From the IMG/VR virus record IMGVR_UViG_3300046530_000173, positions 1-38,967 of that record: a stretch of DNA of 38,967 bases; one strand, 5' to 3'. The position numbers and the translations under genes were made by a program. Shown piece by piece: positions 9,401-15,587 of the stretch (positions are counted from its first letter, which is position 1; the number at the start of each line of letters is the position of its first letter). The notes under the pieces were generated by a model that was given only the letters and a program-made list of their open reading frames with translations, did not search any database and was not told the DNA's origin. The stretch is from a virus.

Positions 9401-9965
9401 TGCCTGGTCTTCGCAGTCCTCGCACATCAAGTATGGCTTCGTCTGGCAACTGATCGGTGCGATGCGCGAGCGCTGGGGCGCGCAGGTTGAGTACCGCAAC
9501 TGGGGCGTTGGGGGAACGACCTCGGAGAATTCGAGCGTCAACGGCGTGCCGAACGGGGCGCACCCGACCCGGCTGAATGCCATGCTCGCGGATCAGGGCG
9601 ACCTGATGGTCCTGGCCTTTGCCAACGGCCTGAGCGCCGATTGGTGGTACAGCTCGCACCGCACCATCATCGAGGCGTTCCAGGCCCAGGGCGGCGAGGT
9701 CATTGTGCTGACGTCGCCGCGGCTCAACTTTTACGGCGAGGCGAGTGTCGGGGACACCGCTTGGAAGAAGTCCTACGACGACAGCGTTCGGGTGGCCCTC
9801 GACACCGGATGCGCCTATGTCCCCACAAACCTGATTGAGGGGCCAGGGCGTGAGGGCTGTACCGGCCTGAGCCAGCGCAACATGACGAACGCCAACCTGT
9901 ACAACCATGGCGGCCCGATTCAGTTGGGCAATACCGGAAAGCTGATGGCCATGATCATTCCTTAA
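6468..9965 (+). CDS. large tail fibre / receptor-binding protein with SGNH-like hydrolase tip
   Basis: This 1165-residue protein starts with GTG behind a good GGAG site. The N-terminus is an Ala/Ser-rich attachment part. Three domains of similar layout follow (roughly residues 205-290, 385-490 and 580-680). Each has a (V/I)RM/RLxxxF-type strand, a (K)LVSxxxxGTxxT(K/R)V(V/I)xY strand pair and a closing LxW/RVxFG-type strand, resembling jelly-roll carbohydrate-binding modules. From about residue 925 there is an SGNH/GDSL-hydrolase-like domain: GYGSSS (block I), NWGVGGTTS (block II Gly), FANGLS (block III Asn) and NHGG near the end (possible block V His). Such domains in phage fibres usually de-O-acetylate surface polysaccharide. 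The enzymatic assignment is inferred from these motifs. Confidence 0.75.
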   Translation: MTDISALESYAGMLSEAAQVALAASGKQREYVEADSSTVIQTENGPVPSLARQALLADNKIGLALQDVAAQMAGAMTYTTVSAGLAAVPNGGFFSVPSADSNEYLISYQNVAGVAVEKGRYPSSKAVSDAELAAGSASISTDLTFLATWAAEANNGGTITQRYGRACGLSVPQGSVGYLTYLSVMFPTANVDVTSLEGSTVQAVITGRYTGAFGAGVKLRADRTFRAMRAGVATNVGRLVSESYANGQFKRVVQYTVTAADAQLGIVLSVDTGPAASTKSTLTIDRVAFGVVAAAQKLTPYTAASLERATLLEEMNANTGLSWQWEPAVIDSGYGYFPNGAVSVPAGAVSPAIAGLKVAAGSTGADAYFFNLMKLDADQVQLMAGHTVRLVAKFTATAAALDLLDFQMVTGMRAARGGAPSATVPAKLVSMTQEGTTITKVIDYVVDATDVSWAVSLGVHTAAVAPAVAISAQLQSLTWSVRGVGVGSKRPADLAMSARFNELIKPTDQKIEAKGSTLLVSSGNVVNKATVTGASDVNGGVLVRENGVIVGFDIPAGKSGAGVYNRFMVPFDAATRAAIVGKTIRMTLEAEVSPTFQVDKKLRTDRGVYVDGAIGNAGTLVSETFVGTRYTRVVEYLVADAALLFGPVVSYVAGAVSTNANSFRVKALRWQVQEVNNSALTVQDFMLDQRLAALPQEAAPVESVTGALTVVGAQVETKEFSNFTPTIQAFTVNKLGGAVRTLEQTVTLSAPEAVAVANHAFTLISAPAGGAIPGARLPHQYSANRVVTRVSDGLVLTEGVDYAVKPNTCYIYGLKSIADTPCTITYTGYLHRYDLVSLDLATGGLVVTAGTGRAIDPEEYKPVLPVGHVKLNEVYVYPAGVDVLQSWRYRGLRDQLGGQAVDDWLSYCRSKLPKTLAKLRRGQPIRVIGYGSSSVDMGGGALYPLEANTNRDLASFFDRIPVDTRAKYPTYSNSDPDFAWSSQSSHIKYGFVWQLIGAMRERWGAQVEYRNWGVGGTTSENSSVNGVPNGAHPTRLNAMLADQGDLMVLAFANGLSADWWYSSHRTIIEAFQAQGGEVIVLTSPRLNFYGEASVGDTAWKKSYDDSVRVALDTGCAYVPTNLIEGPGREGCTGLSQRNMTNANLYNHGGPIQLGNTGKLMAMIIP

Positions 9966-9988
9966 TAGTTACGCGTCGCCGATCACAT

Positions 9989-10011
9989 GCCTGCCTCGAG
10001 CGGGCTTTTTT
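9989..10011 (+). terminator. terminator after large fibre gene
   Basis: A stem GCCTGC/GCGGGC (one G-T pair) with loop CTCGA is followed by six T residues. It ends the fibre transcript just before the lysis genes. The following RBS segment TGCCTGGAGAAAAGT copies the one in front of the fibre gene. Confidence 0.75.
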
Positions 10012-10027
10012 ATGCCTGGAGAAAAGT

Positions 10028-10453
10028 ATGACTAACACCGAGAAAGACCGCGACATCCTCGCGCGCACGCTGTGGGGCGAAGCCCGCGGTGAAAGCCTGG
10101 TGGGGCTGATTGCTGTGGCCTGGACTATTCGCAATCGCGTAAACGACGGCAAGGCCAATTCATGGTGGGGAGAGGGTTATGCCGGCGTGTGCCAGAAGCC
10201 TTACCAGTTCAGTTGCTGGAACAGGAACGACCCGAACTTCGCCTACCTGAGTGGCGCCAAGCCCATCCCGTTTCGTGAGTTTGCCCAAGCACAGATCGCT
10301 GCTGACCAGATCATCGCAGGCAAGGTGCCGGATCCCACTGGCGGGGCAACGCACTACTACGCGACGACCATGCCGAAGCCTCCAGTTTGGGTGAAAGGCG
10401 CCAAGCAGACGCTGGCACTAGGACGCCATCTCTTCTTCAAGGATGTGCCATGA
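10028..10453 (+). CDS. endolysin, SleB-like cell wall hydrolase
   Basis: This 141-residue protein belongs to the cell wall hydrolase SleB (Hydrolase_2) family, peptidoglycan-cleaving enzymes common as endolysins in Pseudomonas phages. The key motif is LARTLWGEARGES at residues 11-23, with the catalytic Glu in GEARGE. The C-terminal ATHYYATTMPKPPW-type segment (near residues 110-120) is also characteristic. There is no signal peptide, so release through the holin is expected. The stop overlaps the Rz start (ATGA). Confidence 0.88.
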   Translation: MTNTEKDRDILARTLWGEARGESLVGLIAVAWTIRNRVNDGKANSWWGEGYAGVCQKPYQFSCWNRNDPNFAYLSGAKPIPFREFAQAQIAADQIIAGKVPDPTGGATHYYATTMPKPPVWVKGAKQTLALGRHLFFKDVP

Positions 10454-10971
10454 ACCCGGCTGTGTTGAAGCTGGCACTTGTGGGTGTGCTGGGGCTTTTG
10501 CTGATCACTACCGTTAGCGTGTGGAAAGTGCAGGACTGGCGTTACGGCAAGCAACTCGCTGAACAGGCCGGCACGCATCAGGCAGACCTGACCGCTTTCA
10601 GTAATGCCGCCGCCGCGCAGGTCCGCACCGATCAGGACAAACGATTAGCGCTCGAGCAGCGCTTGGCGGCGATCGACAAAACCCATCATGAGGTATTGAC
10701 CAATGCTCAGAAAGACCAAGCTCACCTGCGCGATCGCCTTGCCACTTCTGATTTGCGGCTGTCAGTCCTACTCGACGCTGCGGATTCAGCCATTGGCTGT
10801 GCAGTGCCAACCAGTACCAGCGCCGTCGGCTTGGTTCATGGAGGAGCGCGCGCCCGACTTGACCCAGCGCATGCTCAACGAATTGTCGCCATCACCGGCG
10901 CCGGCGATCAAGGACTGATCGCTCTGGCTGCGTGTCAGGCCTACGTCAAAGACGTCTCAAAACCGAAGTAA
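10450..10971 (+). CDS. Rz-like inner-membrane spanin
   Basis: This 173-residue protein has one N-terminal membrane helix (residues 6-26), then a charged coiled-coil periplasmic domain (about residues 35-100). This is the i-spanin (Rz) layout, which fuses inner and outer membranes in the last step of lysis. It starts at ATG 10450, overlapping the endolysin stop. A complete Rz1-type gene is nested in the +1 frame. Confidence 0.85.
   Translation: MNPAVLKLALVGVLGLLLITTVSVWKVQDWRYGKQLAEQAGTHQADLTAFSNAAAAQVRTDQDKRLALEQRLAAIDKTHHEVLTNAQKDQAHLRDRLATSDLRLSVLLDAADSAIGCAVPTSTSAVGLVHGGARARLDPAHAQRIVAITGAGDQGLIALAACQAYVKDVSKPK
10703..10918 (+). CDS. Rz1-like outer-membrane lipoprotein spanin, nested in Rz
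   Basis: This 71-residue protein lies wholly inside the Rz gene in another frame. It starts MLRKTKLTCAIALPLLICGC, a signal peptide with a lipobox-like ICGC, and the mature part is Pro-rich, as in o-spanins. Nested Rz1 genes are standard in lambda and P2 (LysB/LysC). Position, frame and lipoprotein signal together make the call firm. Confidence 0.85.
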   Translation: MLRKTKLTCAIALPLLICGCQSYSTLRIQPLAVQCQPVPAPSAWFMEERAPDLTQRMLNELSPSPAPAIKD

Positions 10972-11025
10972 AAAGAGTGGCCGGGCTCGATGCGTCAACA
11001 TGTGAGTATGTTCTCTTGATAGGCC

Positions 11026-11772
11026 TTAAAACTCGATAGTCAGAATGTTATCTATTAGTGAGTATGTAGGTTGGCGACCCTCAAGCACCATTTGGCCAGT
11101 GCCCGCGCCAATAAAGAGAGGCACTGTGTGACCATCGCTATAGCAAGCCTGAGAATTAAAAGGCCAGCGATCCATGTGTTTAGTTTGGTAGGCGAACCAC
11201 ACAATTGCGTGATGCGTCATTGTAAATGCGCCGAAGCCGCCATTTGGCGGATCTTCTTCCATGTCATCTACATGAAATGATCCTTTGATTTTTACCGTAA
11301 TGGGTCGTGTCGCGGGGACTGCCCAAAAAACTACTACGACCGGACTCCATTGTGTTGTAGATATTATGCAATCACTCTGTCTGGCCAGAGCTGGAGAGCC
11401 TGCTCGATGTTTTGGTTCTGACAAAAAAATAGTCATTAAATGGCGAGCGCCGAGCCGCTCACCGTCTTTATTCATTAGTTCATTGCCACGAATTGAGAAT
11501 TCATTAGCGCGCGAGGACCCATGTGGACGAACATGTGTCACTCCAGAGCCATGAAGGCTTAATTTTCCTTGGCCATCAGATTGATATGAAAGTACTGCTG
11601 GTTGCTGATCTTCCCCAATTTCAGGAACTATCCACGAGATTTCTTCAAACTCAGGTGCTGAAAAGTAGATGCTTCCATCGTTTCTATTTTGAGTAATGCT
11701 GAAAATCTGAAAATTATCAGTCTCCGAACCAATGAAGATACGGCGGTTGGTAGCTGTTAATGATTGTTTCAT
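11026..11772 (-). CDS. hypothetical protein, probable accessory (moron) gene
   Basis: This is a 248-residue protein of unknown function, read against the late genes and of visibly lower GC. I choose ATG 11772 because AAAGGAG ends 9 bases upstream; ATG 11778 is an alternative. The sequence is mostly beta, with no membrane helix or signal peptide. It has a histidine- and tryptophan-containing C-terminal half (MTHHAIVWFAYQ near residue 190, then CYSDGHTVPLFIGAGTG). It lies convergent to the lysis genes at a probable prophage end, where lysogenic-conversion genes are usual. I do not recognise the family. Confidence 0.7.
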   Translation of the reverse strand: MKQSLTATNRRIFIGSETDNFQIFSITQNRNDGSIYFSAPEFEEISWIVPEIGEDQQPAVLSYQSDGQGKLSLHGSGVTHVRPHGSSRANEFSIRGNELMNKDGERLGARHLMTIFLSEPKHRAGSPALARQSDCIISTTQWSPVVVVFWAVPATRPITVKIKGSFHVDDMEEDPPNGGFGAFTMTHHAIVWFAYQTKHMDRWPFNSQACYSDGHTVPLFIGAGTGQMVLEGRQPTYSLIDNILTIEF

Positions 11773-11938
11773 TGGCATCGACTCCTTTCGAAAAAAAGCC
11801 AAGCATAGCAGGGGTAGTTGACAAAAGGGTTAACCGTTCAAATGGGTGGTCACCGGTTGTTGACCAGAGAGTTGGACATGCAAAGTGCTGTTACGAAGTC
11901 GTGGATGCCATCGTATTGGGAAAGACGTCCGCACATGG

Positions 11939-12265
11939 TCAGTTCCTCAGGTCCAGCTTGCCTATCTGCAACTGGCGAATGATCCGTTCTTTTTGATCCA
12001 GGACCAATGCCAGGCTACGGATCTGGGCAAGCTGGCCGGTGGTCTCTGCTTCCAGGTTTGCCATCCATGTCCGCTTCTTTTGGAGCTCTGCCGAAAGCTG
12101 ATCGTTCATTTTCACCAAGGTTGAAATATTTTCCTTTGCCGCCTGCAGCTGACGCTTTAGATCCTTTACGTCTTCCTCGAGCATGCTTGCGTAATGCTTG
12201 ACGGTTTCAAGGCGGGTTGGACTACCGAGCCATTCGCTGGTGTCTTCGATTTCGTAGGGGTCCAC
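11939..12265 (-). CDS. coiled-coil protein behind a LexA box
   Basis: This 108-residue protein is predicted to be helical almost throughout: residues 18-105 form a heptad-like coiled coil with many Glu/Lys/Gln/Leu. No family is recognised. The start is GTG at 12265, with AAGG 7 bases upstream. A near-perfect LexA box lies 17 bases before the start, so expression is probably induced by DNA damage. In coliphage 186 the antirepressor gene tum is LexA-controlled; an antirepressor or another induction-time function is possible here but unproven. The gene at 11772 lies downstream on the same strand. Confidence 0.7.
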   Translation of the reverse strand: MDPYEIEDTSEWLGSPTRLETVKHYASMLEEDVKDLKRQLQAAKENISTLVKMNDQLSAELQKKRTWMANLEAETTGQLAQIRSLALVLDQKERIIRQLQIGKLDLRN

Positions 12266-12281
12266 GGTCGGGCCTTATGGA

Positions 12282-12301
12282 TACTGTTTGGATATACAGT
12301 A
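12282..12301 (-). promoter_or_regulatory. LexA (SOS) box
   Basis: The plus strand reads TACTGTTTGGATATACAGTA, which on the minus strand has CTGT and ACAG separated by 8 bases, within TACTG...CAGTA. This is the gamma-proteobacterial LexA consensus (CTGT-N8-ACAG), including the flanking T and A. It lies between the 69-residue gene and the coiled-coil gene, 17 bases before the latter's start. Confidence 0.8.
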
Positions 12302-12350
12302 AACGAGGCGGGGCGTGATGGCGAATAGTGGCGACGGAATGCAAAGCTGG

Positions 12351-12560
12351 TCATTCCGGAGTCATCAGCACTGCGAGCGTCAGCTTAATAAATTCTTCGT
12401 TCTTATCGATGGTGTCCAGGGCTCCACGCACGTTGTCCGCAACGTCGGCAGCACCTCGTTGCTCGACCCAATTGGAAAGCTCCAGAATGGCCGCTTCGAG
12501 GGCGAGCTGGTTTTCGTTGATCTTGAATATTAGGGAAGGGAGTAAGTCAGAATGTGGCAT
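12351..12560 (-). CDS. small hypothetical protein
   Basis: This 69-residue protein of no recognised family is helical and acidic (pattern LEAAILELSNWVEQRG then VADNVRGALDTID). GAGG is 7 bases before the ATG. It is the promoter-distal neighbour of the LexA box and so lies upstream of the SOS-controlled gene on the same strand. The composition resembles small conserved phage proteins; the evidence is the RBS and the protein-like sequence. Confidence 0.6.
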   Translation of the reverse strand: MPHSDLLPSLIFKINENQLALEAAILELSNWVEQRGAADVADNVRGALDTIDKNEEFIKLTLAVLMTPE

Positions 12561-12633
12561 CGCGAATCCTCGGCTTTGAGGTCAGCGTAGCAGGGAGTTT
12601 TAGGTCGGCGGAACGCCGGTGGTTGAATTTCTA

Positions 12634-12861
12634 TGGGGCAAAAATGGGGCAAACCGTACGCCAACTCATGCCATTTAATGCCAAATGAACAAATAACACA
12701 TGATGTCAAAAAAGCCCTACAACCCTTTACTTACGGGTGCGTAGGGCTTTTTTGCTTTGGTACTCCAACACAATCGGCGTGTGGCTGGATAAGTCAGAAA
12801 TTGCTTTATTCATCAGTGGCTTAGAGCGCTGCTCTCAAAAGTGTGGGGCAAAAATGGGGCA
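12634..12861. other. candidate attP region with integrase arm-type repeats
   Basis: The 18-base sequence TGGGGCAAAAATGGGGCA occurs at 12634-12651 and again at 12844-12861, in the same orientation and 210 bp apart. Each copy is itself a double TGGGGCA and is followed by a related CGTAYGSC. Paired arm sites flanking a core are the usual plan of a tyrosine-integrase attP. The inverted repeat at 12708-12753 lies between them and could contain the core. The integrase gene ends 1.3 kb away, so the assignment is inference; the intergenic stretch at 14123-14163 is the alternative. Confidence 0.45.
12708..12753. terminator. 13-bp perfect inverted repeat, bidirectional terminator-like
   Basis: AAAAAAGCCCTAC (12708-12720) and GTAGGGCTTTTTT (12741-12753) are perfect inverted repeats. 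The intervening 20 bases contain a further ACCC/GGGT pair. With A/T runs at both ends it could stop transcripts from either side. It lies between the two arm-type repeats. Confidence 0.65.
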
Positions 12862-12918
12862 TTTCGTATGGCATTGCGTGAGCTTGAAGTACGGGGGCTC
12901 TTGGCTCAATCGCGCATT

Positions 12919-13004
12919 GCTCACCTCTTAATAATGGTGAGCTTCCCTACTTAAAATTTGCTCGCTGAGTCTTAGATTACCATGGGTATGGAGCGAGCAT
13001 ACCC
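12919..13004. other. cluster of alternative hairpins
   Basis: GCTCACC/GGTGAGC (12919-12942) is followed by two mutually exclusive stems: TGCTCGCT (12959-12966) with AGCGAGCA (12992-12999), and GGGTATG (12984-12990) with CATACCC (12998-13004). The shared bases mean that only one of the last two can form. No gene overlaps. A small RNA or a recombination structure is possible; no function is assigned. Confidence 0.45.
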
Positions 13005-13173
13005 AGCAGGAATGAGGTGCTGTGTTGAGAAATGCTTGGACTCTGACCCGTTTCCAGGATGAAACCCTGAGGAAAAGTGTGACGTGTCACAATCCATTTC
13101 TTGACATCAAAAGGCCGCATGACCGAAGATTCGCGCATCCCGTCGTTCCTATTTATTGCGAGGAATGATCGAT

Positions 13174-13199
13174 AAGCCCGGCTGATGCCGGGCTTTTTT
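13174..13199. terminator. terminator before ClpP-like gene
   Basis: The stem AAGCCCGGC/GCCGGGCTT (9 bp) with loop TGAT is followed by T residues. It insulates the ClpP-like gene from upstream plus-strand transcription. Confidence 0.85.
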
Positions 13200-13275
13200 C
13201 GACTATATAGGTGGCAAATGGCCACTATTGCCATATGATTTTTGGCAATAAGAACGTGTCAATTAAGGGTCATTC

Positions 13276-13929
13276 ATGGAAGTAGGTGCAATCGCCGAGC
13301 AGGATGGAACTGCTGCTGAGTCCGTAGTGTCACAGTTGCACGTTGTCAAAGCGGATGACAGGGAGACGATCGAACTCTCCTGCATCGATCCGGCATCGGT
13401 GGGGCCTTTGATTCAGGTGCTTCAGGATGCTCCGCTCGGAAAAAAGATCCGTATTTACTTGCGGGCAAACCCTGGCGGTAATGTGGGGCAACTGCAGGAC
13501 CTGATTGAAGCCTTGGGGCGCACCGACGCCGACGTAGAAATTGCGGTGGGCAGATTTGCTATGAGTTGCGCTGCGGTCCTTTGGCTGTGGTTCGCACTCG
13601 ATCCGATCAATCCTACGAATGATCCAAATGAAGGGCGAGTAGTTTCTGTTAATCCTTTGAAGCCTGCGGTGCTGATGTATCACCGCCCAAGATGGCCAAA
13701 TGGCGACTACTATCACTTCATTGATGATTTCAAGAACAAAACGATCCGAGACAGCGTTCGTGAGCAGGTAGATATGTTTGACGACCTGTTCTATCGTTAT
13801 CTTGATTTTCAGGGATTCAATGGAGTGCATGCAGCCACGTACTCTACGGGGCATGCAACCTTCAAGCACGTCTTGCAGCACATGTTAGAAACATATCAAA
13901 GCAACAAAGATTGCTTTATTCCCTTGTAA
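13276..13929 (+). CDS. ClpP-like (crotonase-fold) serine protease-like protein
   Basis: This 217-residue protein has a ClpP/crotonase fold. RIYLRANPGGNVGQL (residues 58-72) supplies the oxyanion-type NPGG, FAMSCAAVL (residues 94-102) matches the nucleophile segment (the S of ClpP ASMAA), and LMYHRP (near residues 134-139) matches the His of ClpP MHQP. A short N-terminal extension and a different C-terminal half set it apart from host ClpP. No ClpX/ClpA partner or capsid gene adjoins it, and the phage has a separate S49 capsid protease at 29463. It sits alone between terminators, near the probable attP, as lysogeny-expressed cargo does. AAGGG lies 7 bases before the ATG. Confidence 0.75.
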   Translation: MEVGAIAEQDGTAAESVVSQLHVVKADDRETIELSCIDPASVGPLIQVLQDAPLGKKIRIYLRANPGGNVGQLQDLIEALGRTDADVEIAVGRFAMSCAAVLWLWFALDPINPTNDPNEGRVVSVNPLKPAVLMYHRPRWPNGDYYHFIDDFKNKTIRDSVREQVDMFDDLFYRYLDFQGFNGVHAATYSTGHATFKHVLQHMLETYQSNKDCFIPL

Positions 13930-13945
13930 GGAAAGGAATCAGGTC

Positions 13946-14122
13946 ATGAAAAGCTTTAGCGCTAGCGAGTATCAAGCAAAGCACGCCGCAACCCCTCGCA
14001 AAGACGGGCTCAGTGGTCGTGACTACACTCTAGCCCGCGTACGTCGTTTCCAAGAGGCTGATCAAAGCCTGAAGCAAGCGTGCGCTGAGCTGGGTATCGA
14101 GAAACCCGTCATGACGTGCTGA
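13946..14122 (+). CDS. 58-residue hypothetical protein
   Basis: A short gene starts 16 bases after the ClpP-like gene, with AAGGAAAGGAA as RBS. The protein starts MKSFSASEYQAKHAATPRK; its C-terminal half (RVRRFQEADQSLKQACAELG) is helical and could be a small helix-turn-helix. It is followed at once by a terminator. It is probably co-transcribed with the ClpP-like gene. No family is recognised. Confidence 0.6.
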   Translation: MKSFSASEYQAKHAATPRKDGLSGRDYTLARVRRFQEADQSLKQACAELGIEKPVMTC

Positions 14123-14133
14123 TTTGCGATCCA

Positions 14134-14165
14134 AAAAAAGCCCGGCTATATGCCGGGTTTTTTTT
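14134..14165. terminator. bidirectional terminator between small gene and integrase
   Basis: CCCGGC (14141-14146) and GCCGGG (14152-14157) form a stem flanked by a run of seven A residues on the left and eight T residues on the right. It can end both the plus-strand cargo transcript and the long minus-strand early operon, whose last codon is at 14164-14166. Confidence 0.85.
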
Positions 14166-15423
14166 AGATGGATTCAGTCCTTCCGTTTCGCATTCGAATA
14201 TTTTTCCATATGTGCTGCAGCTCAGTCGGCGATTCATCGTCCATCCATTTAGCGTATACCTCGACCAGCATAGTGAAATCCTTGTGACCCATTTGCTTTG
14301 CGATGAATGCAAGGTTGCCGCGGGCAGTCAGGCACCAGCAGGCGTAGGTGTGTCGAGTCTGGTATGGCCGGCGCGGTCGAATCCCCGAACGCTTTTGGAT
14401 GGCTGCCCACTTGGTGTTCCACGATGTGGGGATAAACCAGTGGTTGATGATTTTCTTCCGGGCTTGCGTTGTCGGGGATAGGAGCGGTGTGACTGTTTCT
14501 ATGCGGCTTTCATGGCGGTTCATGTACACCTCAATCTCACGCACTGCGTGGTCGGCTACAAGCCCCATCAGAGTTTTGCAGGCATCGATAGCCGGCGGCA
14601 TCAACAGTACTGCGCGAGGCTTTCCAGTCTTGGGCACCTTGAATGTGCCGTCTGCAGTAATTGCCCTGGTGACGTTGATTTGTCCGGTGGTGAGGTCAAT
14701 ATCTTCGACTGCGAGCGCGCACATCTCGCCTGGTCGAAGGCCTGTGTAAACTGCGAGGGTAATCACCGCTGAATCTTGTGGATGAAGGCAGCCTTTGCTG
14801 AGTAGTTGTTCGAACTCGTGCTTGGTCAGCGGATCTGGCTCGCGGTCGGTCATGGCGAATCGTATGCAGGCGGCGGACAGACCCTTGCGGCAGTAGCTGT
14901 TGTTTTCACACCATGCCAGGAATCCTGCGAACGTAGCCAAATAATGGTTCGCGGTTGAAGGTGCCCGGGTGGCGATCAATTGTGTCCTAAGTAGCTGGAT
15001 ATCTTCGGGTAAAAGGATGCCCGCCAATCGGTCCGGCCCCAGCAATTCGGTGCAGATATCCAACGCATAGCCGTATTTTTCTTCGGTCATCGGGGTGATG
15101 TCGACAGCCTTGAGCGGCTTGTAGCGAGCCATCAACGCGAATAGACGCTCATCTTTTGTGGTGCTGTAGTTGGTTGCGTTCTTCGAGTTTGGAAAGTGTC
15201 GGGCGTAATCGAAATGGCCTGTTTTGATCTCATGAACGATTGCCGCCCTGAGCAGGGCGGCATGTTTAATGTTGGCTTTGGTTACAGGAAGGCCGAGGGA
15301 TTCGCGGCAGCGGACTCGCTGCCACATAAACACGACGCGGATGTTGCCGCCGTGTAATTCGATCCCTTTATGTTTTGCCAATTCGGCTTCTAGGCCGCTT
15401 CCTGCGGTGCGCTCTCGGCCCAC
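14164..15423 (-). CDS. int: tyrosine integrase
   Basis: This 419-residue phage integrase acts with attP and the host attB. The N-terminus (GIELHGGNIRVVFMWQ) is an arm-binding domain of the DUF3596 type, followed by a SAM-like core-binding domain (about residues 90-200). The catalytic domain has the first Arg in YTGLRPGEMCAL (near residue 230), the second-box YQTRHTYA (Gln-Thr-Arg-His, a common variant of HxLRH), the MGHKD box and the nucleophile Tyr in VEVYAKWMD. The GTG start at 15423 has GGAG 8 bases upstream and overlaps the excisionase gene by 34 bases. It is last in the leftward early operon. Confidence 0.93.
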   Translation of the reverse strand: MGRERTAGSGLEAELAKHKGIELHGGNIRVVFMWQRVRCRESLGLPVTKANIKHAALLRAAIVHEIKTGHFDYARHFPNSKNATNYSTTKDERLFALMARYKPLKAVDITPMTEEKYGYALDICTELLGPDRLAGILLPEDIQLLRTQLIATRAPSTANHYLATFAGFLAWCENNSYCRKGLSAACIRFAMTDREPDPLTKHEFEQLLSKGCLHPQDSAVITLAVYTGLRPGEMCALAVEDIDLTTGQINVTRAITADGTFKVPKTGKPRAVLLMPPAIDACKTLMGLVADHAVREIEVYMNRHESRIETVTPLLSPTTQARKKIINHWFIPTSWNTKWAAIQKRSGIRPRRPYQTRHTYACWCLTARGNLAFIAKQMGHKDFTMLVEVYAKWMDDESPTELQHIWKNIRMRNGRTESI

Positions 15424-15587
15424 TTGTCATACTCCGTCATGTTGATTGCGATACGGCCGTCTGGTGTTTTGCGCCAGATGCGCCCTTGTGCCCAGGTGCC
15501 GTTCTTCACTTTGTGACGTATGGCATCTTCGCTGTAGCCGGTGAGTTCGGATGCTCGGTTGATCATTACCCAGCGGGGAAGGCTCAT
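15390..15587 (-). CDS. xis: excisionase-like DNA-binding protein
   Basis: This 65-residue protein has the excisionase pattern WVMINRASELTGYSEDAIRHKVKNG, a winged-helix motif, then GRIWRKTPDGRIAINMTEYDKW. It should direct integrase towards excision. Its ATG overlaps the stop of the zinc-knuckle gene (ATGA), and its 3' end overlaps the integrase. Sharing one CI-controlled transcript makes both available on induction. Confidence 0.85.
   Translation of the reverse strand: MSLPRWVMINRASELTGYSEDAIRHKVKNGTWAQGRIWRKTPDGRIAINMTEYDKWAESAPQEAA

Larger units (their letters stand above)
12561..13275. other. non-coding region with probable attP and several hairpins
   Basis: About 715 bp holds no convincing gene. 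It separates divergent transcription units: minus-strand cargo to the left, plus-strand ClpP-like gene to the right. It contains an 18-bp direct repeat, a long inverted repeat, two competing hairpins, a 14-bp perfect palindrome TGTGACGTGTCACA (13078-13091) and a terminator. Short frames present here lack RBS support. Confidence 0.7.

Noticed and set aside
6660-9908. 1082-residue minus-strand frame under the large fibre gene
   Set aside because: It is a shadow of a high-GC gene on the other strand: composition is His/Arg/Gly-rich and no domain is seen, while the plus-strand frame has RBS, family motifs and operon order.
12633-12824. 63-residue frame in the attP region
   Set aside because: It has no RBS and runs through both the direct repeat and the inverted repeat.
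13101-13106. TTGACA as promoter -35 for the ClpP-like gene
   Set aside because: No acceptable -10 at 16-18 bases and a terminator lies between it and the gene.
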